The notes below the pieces were generated by a model. It was not told the DNA's origin. It saw only the letters and a list, made by a program, of their open reading frames with translations, and did no database searches. A DNA stretch of 32,706 nt from CAMTWB01 sp037441775 (lineage in GTDB: Bacteria; Desulfobacterota; Syntrophia; Syntrophales; CAMTWB01): the NCBI GenBank assembly GCA_037441775.1, contig JBBIRO010000036.1:1-32706 (forward strand), read 5' to 3'. Numbering within the stretch: the first letter of the stretch is position 1; each line of letters starts with the position of its first letter. Below are positions 16,464 to 25,183 of the stretch, piece after piece. The translations under genes were made by a program, and so were the position numbers.

Positions 16464-16486
16464 GGAGTATCTTTTTGTATTAGAGA
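16458..16486 (+). promoter_or_regulatory. Candidate promoter for the 39-residue membrane protein
   Basis: TTGACA (16458-16463) is followed after 17 bases by TAGAGA (16481-16486), a poor -10 with 3 of 6 matches; TATTAG at 16478 is better in sequence but only 14 bases away. It lies about 35 bases before the small gene at 16520. The -35 box is embedded in the inverted repeat at 16447-16463, so repression or activation there is plausible. Confidence 0.35.
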
Positions 16487-16519
16487 GCTTCCAATCTTTT
16501 TTATTCAAACAGGGGAACA

Positions 16520-16639
16520 ATGGCAGAGGCATTGCGTCTGGAAAATCCAGGATTAAGCAGGGATAAAATTGGTATTATACTGCTTGTCAGCCTCGCCCTT
16601 ATTTTGGTGGCCTACATAGCCACCGCCCCTAGTTTTTAG
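16520..16639 (+). CDS. 39-residue single-span membrane protein
   Basis: A short frame from ATG (16520) to TAG (16637-16639) encodes 39 residues: a polar charged N-terminus (MAEALRLENPGLSRDK), then a hydrophobic helix IGIILLVSLALILVAYIA at residues 17-34, and a short tail ATAPSF. AGGGG lies five bases upstream of the start. The transmembrane helix has a positively charged flank (R14, K16), predicting N-in topology. It is followed by a terminator and preceded by a candidate promoter, so it may be its own transcript. I recognise no family. The role is unknown; small membrane proteins often regulate or stabilise a larger membrane complex. Confidence 0.6.
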   Translation: MAEALRLENPGLSRDKIGIILLVSLALILVAYIATAPSF

Positions 16640-16662
16640 GAAAAGGAAAATAAACATATCCT

Positions 16663-16698
16663 AAAGGCCGCGGGTGGAAAACCAGCGGCCTTTTTTTT
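16663..16698 (+). terminator. Rho-independent terminator before porC
   Basis: AAAGGCCGC (16663-16671) pairs with GCGGCCTTT (16685-16693) across a 13-base loop, followed by a run of eight T. It lies 24 bases after the small membrane-protein gene and ends just before the ribosome site of porC. The por operon must therefore start from read-through or from a promoter within this small interval. Confidence 0.85.
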
Positions 16699-16720
16699 GT
16701 CTCAAAACAGGGGGGAAACT

Positions 16721-17281
16721 ATGTACGAAATTATCTGGCACGGAAGGGGCGGTCAGGGAGTGGTTGTGGTTGCCCACATTCTGGCCGAATCGGCATATTT
16801 GCAAGGGTATATGGGCGTCACTTCGGCGCCTACCTTCGGGCCGGAGCGGCGGGGGGCGCCGGTTACGGCATCAACCAGAATAGACGATCAACCAATCAGG
16901 ACCTACGCCCAGATCGAAAAGGCGGATATTGCCGTTGTCCTCGACCCATCTTTACTGCGGGTGGTGAACATTCTCGGTTCTCTGAAGGAAAATGGACTTT
17001 TAATCATCAATACCCATCAGGAACCAGAAGAACTTGGCCTCAACGGCTCATGCCGCCTGGCAATTGTTAACGCCGCAGCAATCGCGCTTAGGCATGAACT
17101 TATCCGTGAGGGTGCCCCGATAGTCAACACTCCGCTTTTAGGCACTTTCGCCCGGGCCACCGGCCTTGTTTCCCTGGATTGCCTTGAGAGGGGGCTGGGA
17201 TGGAAGCTATCCGGCGGGGCATTGGCCGCCAACCTCACGGCCCTGAAAACAGCCTATGAGGAAACTCATCTTAAGAACTAA
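16721..17281 (+). CDS. porC: Pyruvate:ferredoxin oxidoreductase gamma subunit
   Basis: The gamma subunit of the four-subunit 2-oxoacid:ferredoxin oxidoreductase, which binds CoA and shapes the acetyl-CoA site. The family signature HGRGGQGVVVVAHILAE is at residues 7-23, and TSAPTFGPERRGAPVTASTRI follows near residue 38. The 186-residue length is normal. I chose the ATG at 16721 because AGGGGGG is only five to eleven bases before it; an upstream TTG at 16697 would place the start inside the terminator. First gene of the porCDAB operon. Confidence 0.93.
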   Translation: MYEIIWHGRGGQGVVVVAHILAESAYLQGYMGVTSAPTFGPERRGAPVTASTRIDDQPIRTYAQIEKADIAVVLDPSLLRVVNILGSLKENGLLIINTHQEPEELGLNGSCRLAIVNAAAIALRHELIREGAPIVNTPLLGTFARATGLVSLDCLERGLGWKLSGGALAANLTALKTAYEETHLKN

Positions 17282-17326
17282 CCAATAAAGAGGGTTGCGG
17301 CCCCGCTTTAATATCAGGGAGGATAT

Positions 17327-17623
17327 GTGAATTCCAAGATCGATGATAACATCTGCGCCATGTGCGGCCCCGCGGTCGCTGAAGCCGGTCGCACCGGGGA
17401 CTGGCGCGATATGCGGCCAGTAATTGATCATTCCCGCTGTGTCCCGTCGGTAAAGCAGAAACCATCCTGCTTCCTCTGCTGGCTCTACTGCCCGGAAGGG
17501 GTGGTGATAACTGGCATCCCGGTGAAAATCGATATGGAGTACTGCAAGGGGTGCGGAGTCTGCGCCGAGGAATGTCCGGCCAAGGCCATAAAAATGGTAC
17601 AGGAGGGCAGCGTCAATGGATAA
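17327..17623 (+). CDS. porD: Pyruvate:ferredoxin oxidoreductase delta subunit (ferredoxin)
   Basis: A 98-residue two-cluster ferredoxin that passes electrons from the alpha/beta core to soluble ferredoxin. The second cluster motif is canonical (YCKGCGVCAEECPAKAI near residue 66-82). The first is unusual: a Cys in RCVPS, then nine residues, then C-x2-C-x3-CP (SCFLCWLYCPEG), so its first ligand is further from the others than in the classical C-x2-C pattern. The start is GTG with GGGAGGAT upstream. The end overlaps porA by eight bases. Confidence 0.9.
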   Translation: MNSKIDDNICAMCGPAVAEAGRTGDWRDMRPVIDHSRCVPSVKQKPSCFLCWLYCPEGVVITGIPVKIDMEYCKGCGVCAEECPAKAIKMVQEGSVNG

Positions 17624-18824
17624 TGTCCAGATTTTAACCGGAAATCAGGCGGCTGCCATGGGGGCCCGGATCTGCCGGGTTCAGGTGGTGGCGGCCTACC
17701 CGATTACTCCCCAGTCTTCTCTTATGGAGACGCTTTCTCAATACATCGAAGCGGGATTGCTGAAGTCGGAATTCATCCGGGTGGAAAGCGAGCACTCAGC
17801 AATGACTGTCTGCATCTCCGCCTCCAGTGTGGGCGCTAGGGTACTTACCGCCACCAGCTCCCACGGCCTGTTATACATGCATGAGCAACTCCACTGGGCG
17901 GCAGGCTCCCGGCTTCCAGTGGTCATGTGCTGCGTCAACCGGGCGGTGGGGGCCCCCTGGTCGATCTTCAACGACCAGCAGGACTCCATTTCCCAGCGTG
18001 ACACCGGCTGGCTGCAGATTTATTGCCGCAACAACCAGGAAATTATCGACACCATGATCCAGGCCTACCGGATCGCCGAAACCGTCAACCTCCCGGTTAT
18101 GATCTGTTACGACGGATTCATCCTCTCACACACCACCATGCCGGTCGCGGTTCCCACCAGTGAAGAGGTGGACGAATTTCTGCCGCCTTACAAACCCCAC
18201 ACGATTCTGGACCCGGCCACTCCGAAAAACATCAACCCGGTCATCTTCCCCAACAGAAAAATCAATCATGAGGGAGTCCTTTGCCACGCCTATATGGAAT
18301 TCAGGTACCTACTGCACCAGGCGGCCCTCAATGCCAGGCGGGTGATTGCCGATGTCAGCCGGGAGTACGCCCAAAAGTTTGGACGCGATCATGGCGGCCT
18401 ATTGTGGACCTATAAGTCGGAGGATGCGGAAATTCTGGTGACCTCGATGGGATCGCTAACGATGGAATTGTCCACCGCGGTGGATATTTTGAGAGAACAA
18501 GGCGTTAAAGCAGGCCTGGTTGGTATACGGGTTTTCCGTCCCTTTCCCCGGGCCGAGGTTGCGGAGGCGTTTTGCCGTGCCAAAGCCATAATTGTCTTTG
18601 AGAAGGACATCAGTTATGGCTTTGAGGGAGCGCTCTCTTCCGACTTGAAGGCGTCCCTCTACGAGACAGATATCCGCATACCGATAGCAAATTATACGGC
18701 TGGACTGGGAGGTCGCGATATAAAAGCCCGCGAACTGGTAGCGGCAATCACTGAATCCCTGGCGGAAATCAAAAATGGGACCAATGAACCCATCACAAAA
18801 TGGCTTAACTGCTATACGGGGTGA
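17616..18824 (+). CDS. porA: Pyruvate:ferredoxin oxidoreductase alpha subunit
   Basis: The alpha subunit holds the pyrimidine-binding part of the thiamine-pyrophosphate site. Family landmarks are AAYPITPQSS near residue 28, RVESEHSAM near 55, NDQQDSISQRDTGW near 118, YDGFILSHT near 165, VFEKDIS.GFEGALSSD near 330 and AGLGGRD near 366. They match pyruvate-specific PorA in order and spacing. The length of 402 residues is typical. It starts inside the porD end, so translation is coupled. Pyruvate specificity is inferred from the family and from the acetyl-CoA-centred context; 2-ketoisovalerate is an alternative. Confidence 0.94.
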   Translation: MDNVQILTGNQAAAMGARICRVQVVAAYPITPQSSLMETLSQYIEAGLLKSEFIRVESEHSAMTVCISASSVGARVLTATSSHGLLYMHEQLHWAAGSRLPVVMCCVNRAVGAPWSIFNDQQDSISQRDTGWLQIYCRNNQEIIDTMIQAYRIAETVNLPVMICYDGFILSHTTMPVAVPTSEEVDEFLPPYKPHTILDPATPKNINPVIFPNRKINHEGVLCHAYMEFRYLLHQAALNARRVIADVSREYAQKFGRDHGGLLWTYKSEDAEILVTSMGSLTMELSTAVDILREQGVKAGLVGIRVFRPFPRAEVAEAFCRAKAIIVFEKDISYGFEGALSSDLKASLYETDIRIPIANYTAGLGGRDIKARELVAAITESLAEIKNGTNEPITKWLNCYTG

Positions 18825-18827
18825 CAA

Positions 18828-19727
18828 ATGGCTGACAATATCTTTAAAATAAATGAAACTGAATACCTGCTGGCCGGCAACCGGGCCTGTCAGGGTTGCG
18901 GTCTGTCTTTGGCCTACCGCTACATATTAAAGGCGCTGCGAGAAAACACCATCGTCACGGTACCCGCCTGCTGCCTGACCGTGGTCCATGGCCTCTACCC
19001 GACTACGGCCGTAAACATCCCCTGCCTCAACTGCACCTTTTCCACCACCGCCGCCTCCGCCTCGGGCCTGGTGGCGGGCCTGGCCGCTCTCGACAAGAGC
19101 GATATAACCGTGGTTGCCATAGCCGGCGACGGCGGAACCTACGACATCGGCATCCAGGCCTTAAGCGGCGCCCTGGAACGGGGAACCGACTTCATCTACG
19201 TCTGCTATGACAACGAGGCCTACATGAATACCGGAACCCAGCGCTCCAGCGCCACCCCGTTGGGTACAATTACCACCACCACTCCGGTAATCGCCAAGAC
19301 CCAGGGCAAAAAAGACATGCTTAAAATCGTCGAGGCCCATAACATCCCCTATCTGGCTACTGCCTCGCCCTCCTACCCGGTGGACATCTACGACAAGTTT
19401 GTCAAGGCCAAACGGATCAGGGGCCCGCGGTACCTCCAACTGAGCATCCCCTGCCCGCCGGGATGGATCTATCCCCCCAAGGACACGGTTAAAATCGGCA
19501 AGCTGGCTGTGGAGACGGGCATCCATGTCCTGTTTGAAATCGAAGACGGAGTCTTCCGCCTGACCGGACGCAGCAAGACTCTGGCGGAAAAGGGCAAGAG
19601 GTTACCGGTAATCAATTACATTGAGCAGCAGGGCCGCTTCAAGAAGATGTCCGCGGAACAGCTCGACCAGATTCAAAGCAGCGTCGACGCCAATTGGGAG
19701 GAATGTGTAAAAAGGGCGGGGTTATAG
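18828..19727 (+). CDS. porB: Pyruvate:ferredoxin oxidoreductase beta subunit
   Basis: The beta subunit binds the thiamine-pyrophosphate diphosphate and Mg and carries one [4Fe-4S] cluster. The thiamine motif GDGGTYDIGIQALSGALE begins at residue 100 and ends in YDNEAYMNTG (N129). Cluster ligands are likely C21, C24, C48 or C49 and C209 (SIPCPPGW), matching PorB. The length of 299 residues is usual. It follows porA after three bases. Together the operon makes acetyl-CoA, CO2 and reduced ferredoxin from pyruvate, or the reverse, linking the CODH/ACS and malyl-CoA modules. Confidence 0.94.
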   Translation: MADNIFKINETEYLLAGNRACQGCGLSLAYRYILKALRENTIVTVPACCLTVVHGLYPTTAVNIPCLNCTFSTTAASASGLVAGLAALDKSDITVVAIAGDGGTYDIGIQALSGALERGTDFIYVCYDNEAYMNTGTQRSSATPLGTITTTTPVIAKTQGKKDMLKIVEAHNIPYLATASPSYPVDIYDKFVKAKRIRGPRYLQLSIPCPPGWIYPPKDTVKIGKLAVETGIHVLFEIEDGVFRLTGRSKTLAEKGKRLPVINYIEQQGRFKKMSAEQLDQIQSSVDANWEECVKRAGL

Positions 19728-19793
19728 GGTTTATTTGCTAGAGATGGTTGATTGAATAATGACGCCATGAGCACAGGAGCGATTATCGAATAG

Positions 19794-22088
19794 CTACCGA
19801 TCTTTGCCATTTTTTTTCTGCTTGTTGTTTATCAGATTTTCAAATTGTTCCCGATGATAGATCGGATTACTGGTTTTGCGTTTATGATCCCTGTTATACT
19901 TTTCCATAGTCAACCGGGCAAGCAAGTAGGTAATTGAACTTTCCGCCCCCTGGTTCAGGTTTACGCATTCTTTCTCAAGACCGTCGTAACAGCCACCTGT
20001 TACCGGGTTATAGATGATCTCGTTCAGGTGGTTCAGCCCCATAAACCAATCGAAGGCAGTATTGAGTTTGACGAGATATTGAGGCTCACAGAGATCCGAA
20101 TAGAAAAGGTCCAGCGCCATTATGGTGTAGGCCACGTCAACAGGTTGTTCCCCATAAGATCCCTGGTATTTTCTTTTTTTATGCAACCATCCGCTGTTTG
20201 AAATCACCTGAATCCGGTTGCCTTTAAAAATTTTAGACAACAGAAAATCAAAAGTGGATTTAGCAATGATGTGGTAGTTGATGTTTCCCGTTGCTTTCCA
20301 TGCATACAGGATTGCTTCGGGCAGAATGGCATTGGCGTAGGTGAGATATTCTTCAAACCAGCACCATTTTTTATCGGCAACACTATTGAAACCTGCGATT
20401 ATACGATCGGCAAATATATTAATAAGTTCGACGAGCTTTTTGTCATCCCTTTTCAGATTGTAATAATACAGGCCCTTGATGGTCGTAGCCATGGCGCGGG
20501 GAGAATTAATGTCCTGGATGTTTTCCAGGGCTTTTTGAATACATTTTTCTGCCTTATCAACCAGCGGGTCGCCAAATAAATTTTTTGAAAGGAAATACCC
20601 AAGAGCCCATATTGCCCTTCCATAGGCATCTTCAGTATTTTCAACCCTATTTCGTATACTGGCAGAACCATCCTTCTCAACATAATTAATAAAACTTCCA
20701 TCCGGCCGCTGACAATAAATGACATAATCCAAGTAGATCTCAATTAGTTTCAGGCTGGATGCTTCCTTGAAGGATTCGTAATGCCAGCTCAACGCAATCA
20801 ACGCCCTGGCGTTATCATCCAGGGTATAACCCGACTCGATATCTGCAACGTCAAAATCCGAAAATTGGATGATCCCTCGTTCGGTGGTCATATGTTCTAT
20901 ATGTTGCAGGTTGATTGGGGGGATGCGGTAGCGGAAATTGGAGTGTTCAATAAATGGGCGGAAGATTTCCATGGTTTTATTGGCAACATTTTCCCAGATT
21001 GTAAATCTTGTTTTCTGAAAGGCCTGGCGGCTGATCCGGTTACGGAGATTATTGTCCTGCAATAATCGAATGACTGCTCTGGCGATTTGTTGCGGCTGTT
21101 CAAAGTCCACAAGTATCCCACTGTCTTCGGTCAATAATTCTTTAGCATGGGGAATGGGAGTGGCAATGATCGGGCAGGCGCTGCTCATGGCATAGGCAAA
21201 AGTGCCGCTTACTGCCTGATCCGGGTCTTTCGAGGTGAAAAGGTAAATATCGGTTACACTGAGATAGTCCAATAGTTCATCCAACTCTAAAAAGCGATTG
21301 ATAAATTGGATATTTTCTTCAAGGTTAAGCTGTCTAACCATTTCAACCAGGAAGTCCCTGTATTTTTCACCTTCATGCTTTACCAGGCCGGGATGGGTTT
21401 TACCCAGGATCAGATAGAGGACATCAGGAAAATATTCTTTGATTTCCGGCAATGCGGCAATGGCTGTTTCGATGCTTTTGTTCCGGCCCAATAGACCAAA
21501 AGTCGTCAACGTGGGTCTGTGCCCATTGCCAATTTTCCCGTTGGCCTTTTCTTTGCGTTTCCACAAAACAAGATAGGTGCCATGGGGCACTATTACTATT
21601 TTATCAGCTAAGATGCCGTAGTCATTGATTAGTATCTCCTTTGAATAGCTGGTCATGACCAATATCTTCGTCATAAAATCCGCTATGGTTTTTACTATTT
21701 GTAATCTTTTAGCATCGGGTTTGGGCAGCACGGTATGAAAGGTAATGAACATGGGTTTTTCCAGAACGTTCAGCATTTCCAGCAGGTAATCTCCATAATG
21801 GCCCGCATATAAACCAAACTCGTGTTCTACCATCACTGCCTTTACCTGATGATCAGAGTTTATTTCCTTTGCAATTTGTCCGTACTGATCGGATTGGGTT
21901 GCATCTAAAACATACTTAACCTCTTGCGGATAACCAAAACCCTGCAATCCATCTTCGAGGGCGCATATTACAGTTTCAATACTGTCGTCCAGCTGGTTAT
22001 TGATGGCGACGCAAAGGCTTTGAGTAAAGGTAGCTATCCCGCATTCCCGGGGCGGATAGGTGGCAACGAACAGTATTTTTGAGTTCAT
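19794..22088 (-). CDS. GT4 glycosyltransferase fused to an alpha/alpha-toroid-like domain
   Basis: This is a 764-residue fusion. Residues 1 to about 385 are a GT-B, GT4-family glycosyltransferase: N-terminal KILFVATYPPRECGIATF, nucleotide-sugar region LTTFGLLGRNKSIETA near residue 195, and SGTFAYAMSSACPIIATPIPHAKELL near 295. Residues about 400-745 are helical repeats with recurrent Trp/acidic motifs (SGYTLDDNARALIALSWHY, ENTEDAYGRAIWALGYF, CWFEEYLTYANAILPEA, NQGAESSITYLLARL), which looks like an (alpha/alpha)-barrel hydrolase or lyase fold. Residues at the ends of several repeats could be catalytic. It is encoded 57 bases after the GH130 gene in the same operon. The sugar is not predictable; a mannose polymer is the best guess. 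Confidence 0.85.
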   Translation of the reverse strand: MNSKILFVATYPPRECGIATFTQSLCVAINNQLDDSIETVICALEDGLQGFGYPQEVKYVLDATQSDQYGQIAKEINSDHQVKAVMVEHEFGLYAGHYGDYLLEMLNVLEKPMFITFHTVLPKPDAKRLQIVKTIADFMTKILVMTSYSKEILINDYGILADKIVIVPHGTYLVLWKRKEKANGKIGNGHRPTLTTFGLLGRNKSIETAIAALPEIKEYFPDVLYLILGKTHPGLVKHEGEKYRDFLVEMVRQLNLEENIQFINRFLELDELLDYLSVTDIYLFTSKDPDQAVSGTFAYAMSSACPIIATPIPHAKELLTEDSGILVDFEQPQQIARAVIRLLQDNNLRNRISRQAFQKTRFTIWENVANKTMEIFRPFIEHSNFRYRIPPINLQHIEHMTTERGIIQFSDFDVADIESGYTLDDNARALIALSWHYESFKEASSLKLIEIYLDYVIYCQRPDGSFINYVEKDGSASIRNRVENTEDAYGRAIWALGYFLSKNLFGDPLVDKAEKCIQKALENIQDINSPRAMATTIKGLYYYNLKRDDKKLVELINIFADRIIAGFNSVADKKWCWFEEYLTYANAILPEAILYAWKATGNINYHIIAKSTFDFLLSKIFKGNRIQVISNSGWLHKKRKYQGSYGEQPVDVAYTIMALDLFYSDLCEPQYLVKLNTAFDWFMGLNHLNEIIYNPVTGGCYDGLEKECVNLNQGAESSITYLLARLTMEKYNRDHKRKTSNPIYHREQFENLINNKQKKNGKDR

Positions 22089-22145
22089 TTTTAATCTTTC
22101 ACGGCGTGGTGGTAAGGACTCAGTCCTTTAGTGGTGGAAGGTCAT

Positions 22146-23612
22146 TTATGAGGATTTTTTTATTTCATCGATAAGTTCGTCAACACTCACCGTAGCAAAA
22201 GAAGAAGCATAATCAGACATGGCATAGGGAATGATCAATTCGTTGTTATGGATGATGGACCCACAGGAGTAAACTACGTTGGGAACATATCCATCCCTTT
22301 CCGTCTCGTTGGGTATCAGTAACGGATATTTGAGCTGCCCAATCACCTTTTCCGGATTATCAAGGTCCAAAAGGCACGCGCCCAATGTATAGCGGCGCAT
22401 AGGTCCAACCCCATGAGTAATCAATAGCCAGCCCTCACTGGTTTCGATAGGCGAACCACTGTTTCCGACCTGGACAAAGTCCCAGGGAAAACGGGTTTGC
22501 TCTATTAGCTTTGCCTCTTGCCAGAGGTGAATATTATCAGAATGCATGACGTAATTGTTCATGCGGTCATACCGTCCCAACATGACATAATTGCCTTTTA
22601 TCTTTCTGGGAAACAGGGCCAGATTTTTATTTTGGGCATATTTCCCGTTAAGCGGGCAAACCTTAAAATGATAAAAATCGCCGGTCATAATCAGTTTGGG
22701 CAAAATGGTGTAACCGTTGTAAGCAGTATAGGTCGCATAATAAATAACTTTACCGTCGTCATCCGTAAACCTCACAAAACGGGCATCTTCAATACCATTA
22801 CTCTCGCTGTAAGAAATGGGGAAAATCACGCGTTCTGAAAGTGAAGTGTCTAATGAAAAGGTGATTTCGTAATGTGAATCGGCAACCCAGTTAATCTCCT
22901 GAATTACCTTTCTTTTTGTCGGAGTCAGCGTGATATCCTTTAGCGTTTCGTTAATGCTGGACTGCAATTCACCGTAAATAAATTCATCCTTTAACTTGTC
23001 AAGAACGAGGTTGACAATGTCTTTATGGATGTTCATTTCTTCGAGTTTTCTGATAAAAACATTCTTGCTATACACAAAACGTTTTATGTTTTCCGGCACC
23101 TCTTCCAGATGACCCGCTTCCTTAAAAAATAAATCATTGTTTCGGTCGATAATGCCTTCCCTAAATACAAGTGATGAAACATGCCCCTCGCCGGTAGCTC
23201 TGAAACTTACTATAATTCTTTTCTCGCCGTAATACAGACCATGCTGGTCGGGATGCTCTACAATGGACGGGTTAAAATAAGCGGCTGCTTCTATGGAGTA
23301 TTCATGGGTAAAATAAGAACCTATAAGCAGCTTAGTTTCCTGTGTCAGGGAATTGGGATTGATATTCAGGTGATTAAATAAATGACAAATATTGTTAAAA
23401 CTTGTCTCAAAAACTTGTGTAATACGCCGATGCCGCGTTGCAAAATCCCTCAATACCTGGTGAAGTTCCGAATAGATGTCAGCAGGAGACATCCTCAACA
23501 CTTGTTGAAGCAGCTCTAAAGCATTCTGGTCGCTTGTATAATAAAACCGTGCGATGGTTCTCCTGGGATCAGGGTAAAAAACGACGGGTTTTCTTTTGAC
23601 TGTCAGTGACAT
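22146..23612 (-). CDS. GH130-family glycoside phosphorylase/hydrolase-like enzyme
   Basis: The 488-residue protein has the GH130 core (five-bladed beta-propeller) from about residue 100. The catalytic general-acid Asp is D276, within the characteristic GIEDARFVRF. It also shows FNPSIVEH near residue 113, RYDRMNNYVMHSD near 345 and a GWLLITHGVG.MRRYTLGACLLD strand series near 410. GH130 enzymes are inverting phosphorylases or hydrolases acting on beta-mannosides. A ~100-residue N-terminal extension precedes the core. The start has AAAGGA seven bases upstream. First gene of an operon with the GT4 fusion, behind a near-consensus promoter. Substrate, and phosphorylase versus hydrolase, cannot be decided here. 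Confidence 0.85.
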   Translation of the reverse strand: MSLTVKRKPVVFYPDPRRTIARFYYTSDQNALELLQQVLRMSPADIYSELHQVLRDFATRHRRITQVFETSFNNICHLFNHLNINPNSLTQETKLLIGSYFTHEYSIEAAAYFNPSIVEHPDQHGLYYGEKRIIVSFRATGEGHVSSLVFREGIIDRNNDLFFKEAGHLEEVPENIKRFVYSKNVFIRKLEEMNIHKDIVNLVLDKLKDEFIYGELQSSINETLKDITLTPTKRKVIQEINWVADSHYEITFSLDTSLSERVIFPISYSESNGIEDARFVRFTDDDGKVIYYATYTAYNGYTILPKLIMTGDFYHFKVCPLNGKYAQNKNLALFPRKIKGNYVMLGRYDRMNNYVMHSDNIHLWQEAKLIEQTRFPWDFVQVGNSGSPIETSEGWLLITHGVGPMRRYTLGACLLDLDNPEKVIGQLKYPLLIPNETERDGYVPNVVYSCGSIIHNNELIIPYAMSDYASSFATVSVDELIDEIKKSS

Positions 23613-23694
23613 TTGTATCCTTTCAACTGATTTTTAAGCTGCAAATTCCGGATTGATTAATTATTGAGAACAAAAAGTCTTCTTGGTTGGCGGA

Positions 23695-23724
23695 ACTATA
23701 AGAACGATTATTCATCGGTGTCAA
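23695..23724 (-). promoter_or_regulatory. Near-consensus sigma70 promoter for the GH130-GT4 operon
   Basis: Reading the minus strand, TTGACA (23719-23724) and TATAGT (23695-23700) are separated by 18 bases; the -35 is perfect and the -10 has one mismatch. It gives a leader of about 75 bases before the GH130 start. The rest of 23613-23878 holds no gene that I can see. Confidence 0.65.
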
Positions 23725-23878
23725 GTTAATTTTGACAGCGGTAGCGTATCAGTTCTTGTGTCAGCGATAGAGACAGCTTCGTAATAAGTCCGGATGCGGC
23801 TTTGGGCTCAGGGGGACGGGGTGACGATATTAACTTATTAACTTATGTGCCTCAATCCGCGGAACTGAGACGCCTATA

Positions 23879-25171
23879 CTAGCCTCTGAGGGCCTGCCTT
23901 AAGAGCTGAACCGGATGAACGGTCGCTATCTCCCCGTTCGGATCGAGATGATTTGCTATTGTCAGCTTGCAGCCTGGGCAACAGGTGGCAACCAGGGAGG
24001 CGCCGCTGGCCTGGATGTTTTTTATTTTACGTTCGGTGATCCTCCTGGACGTATCCGGATGTTCCACCTGAAACGATCCACCACCCCCGCAACAATCATC
24101 GGCGCCGGCCATCTCCACAAATTCAACTTGAGGTAGTAACTTGAGGATATTACGTGGCGGGGCGCTCACCTTTTGCCCCTTAACCAGGTGACATGGATCA
24201 TGAAAGGTAACTTTCACGGCGGGCATTTTATTGATGGTGACGGCCGGCAGCCAATCTTTATGTTCATCGATAAATACGGTTACGTCTCTGGTCTTGGCAG
24301 CGAGAGTTTCCGCGGCGGCAATGTCTTCCCCGGTAACTCCCTCGCCCAGTTCCAGGAGTTCTTTTAACAAATACGGATATTCCTTAGCCAGAGCCGCACC
24401 GCAGGTGGCGCAGTCCACCACCACCGCGTCGATATCCGACCGGGCAAAGATCGCCAGAGTTTCACGAATGCACTTAAGCGCCGCCCCCCTGTCCCCGGAG
24501 AGAAAAATGGGCAGGCCGCAGCAGATCTGATTATGGGGCGTGGCAACCTCCACCCCCATGAGGGGCAGCACTTCCGTGACCGCCCGGCCAATCTCCGCAA
24601 AAATGTAATTGGTTGCACAGCCGTGAAAATACATGACCCGCGCCCTGGTCTCCCCGGCCGGCCTGATCACTTCCTGCACCTCTTCCGAGAAGGGCTTCTC
24701 GTTGAATGGCGGGATCCGGTCCACTGCCAGGGCGCCAGCCGAGAGCTTTTTCTCAATCCAAGGGCCGCCGAAATACTTCCGCGCCCACTTGCCGAACCAG
24801 GCCGATCCAGACATGGCCCAGCCGTGAGACAGCAGATAAAAGAGAGCTTTCTTCCGCCAGTCGATACCATGGCGCTGGGCGGCGCGCCAGCGGATACCGG
24901 AGAAAAGATGGGTGCCGTGCACGCCGCTGGGACAATTGGCCATACAGCCGCCGCAAAGCAGACAGGTAGAGAAAAAGGCTTCCTTCACCTCGTCATTAAG
25001 GTCGAGCTGGTTATTGGAAAGGCAGCGCGACAATTGCACCTTGCCTCGCGGGCTGGCCTCCTCCAACAGCAGCTCCTTGTAAACCGGACAATGGGCGAGA
25101 CATAGACCGCATTTTATACAATGGTAAATATTTTCTTCGGTATCACGGCTGAGAAGCGTTTTTTGTTCCAT
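23879..25171 (-). CDS. glcF: Glycolate/2-hydroxyacid dehydrogenase Fe-S subunit (GlcF-like)
   Basis: This subunit takes electrons from the flavin subunits and passes them to a membrane carrier or other acceptor. Two N-terminal [4Fe-4S] motifs are present (C18-x2-C21-x2-C24-x3-C28 and C70-x2-C73-x2-C76-x3-C80). Two CCG domains follow: HGCATNYIF with ICCGLP near residue 215, and DPCHL with DCCGGGGSF near 370. I chose the ATG at 25171 because AGGGTG lies eight bases upstream; a GTG at 25177 is the alternative. The product has 430 residues. Last gene of glcD-glcE-glcF. Confidence 0.9.
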   Translation of the reverse strand: MEQKTLLSRDTEENIYHCIKCGLCLAHCPVYKELLLEEASPRGKVQLSRCLSNNQLDLNDEVKEAFFSTCLLCGGCMANCPSGVHGTHLFSGIRWRAAQRHGIDWRKKALFYLLSHGWAMSGSAWFGKWARKYFGGPWIEKKLSAGALAVDRIPPFNEKPFSEEVQEVIRPAGETRARVMYFHGCATNYIFAEIGRAVTEVLPLMGVEVATPHNQICCGLPIFLSGDRGAALKCIRETLAIFARSDIDAVVVDCATCGAALAKEYPYLLKELLELGEGVTGEDIAAAETLAAKTRDVTVFIDEHKDWLPAVTINKMPAVKVTFHDPCHLVKGQKVSAPPRNILKLLPQVEFVEMAGADDCCGGGGSFQVEHPDTSRRITERKIKNIQASGASLVATCCPGCKLTIANHLDPNGEIATVHPVQLLRQALRG

Positions 25172-25183
25172 ATTCACATCACC

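Noticed and set aside
24533..25105. 190-codon plus-strand frame antisense to glcF
   Set aside because: glcF is certain from its Fe-S and CCG motifs; the opposite frame is GC-driven.
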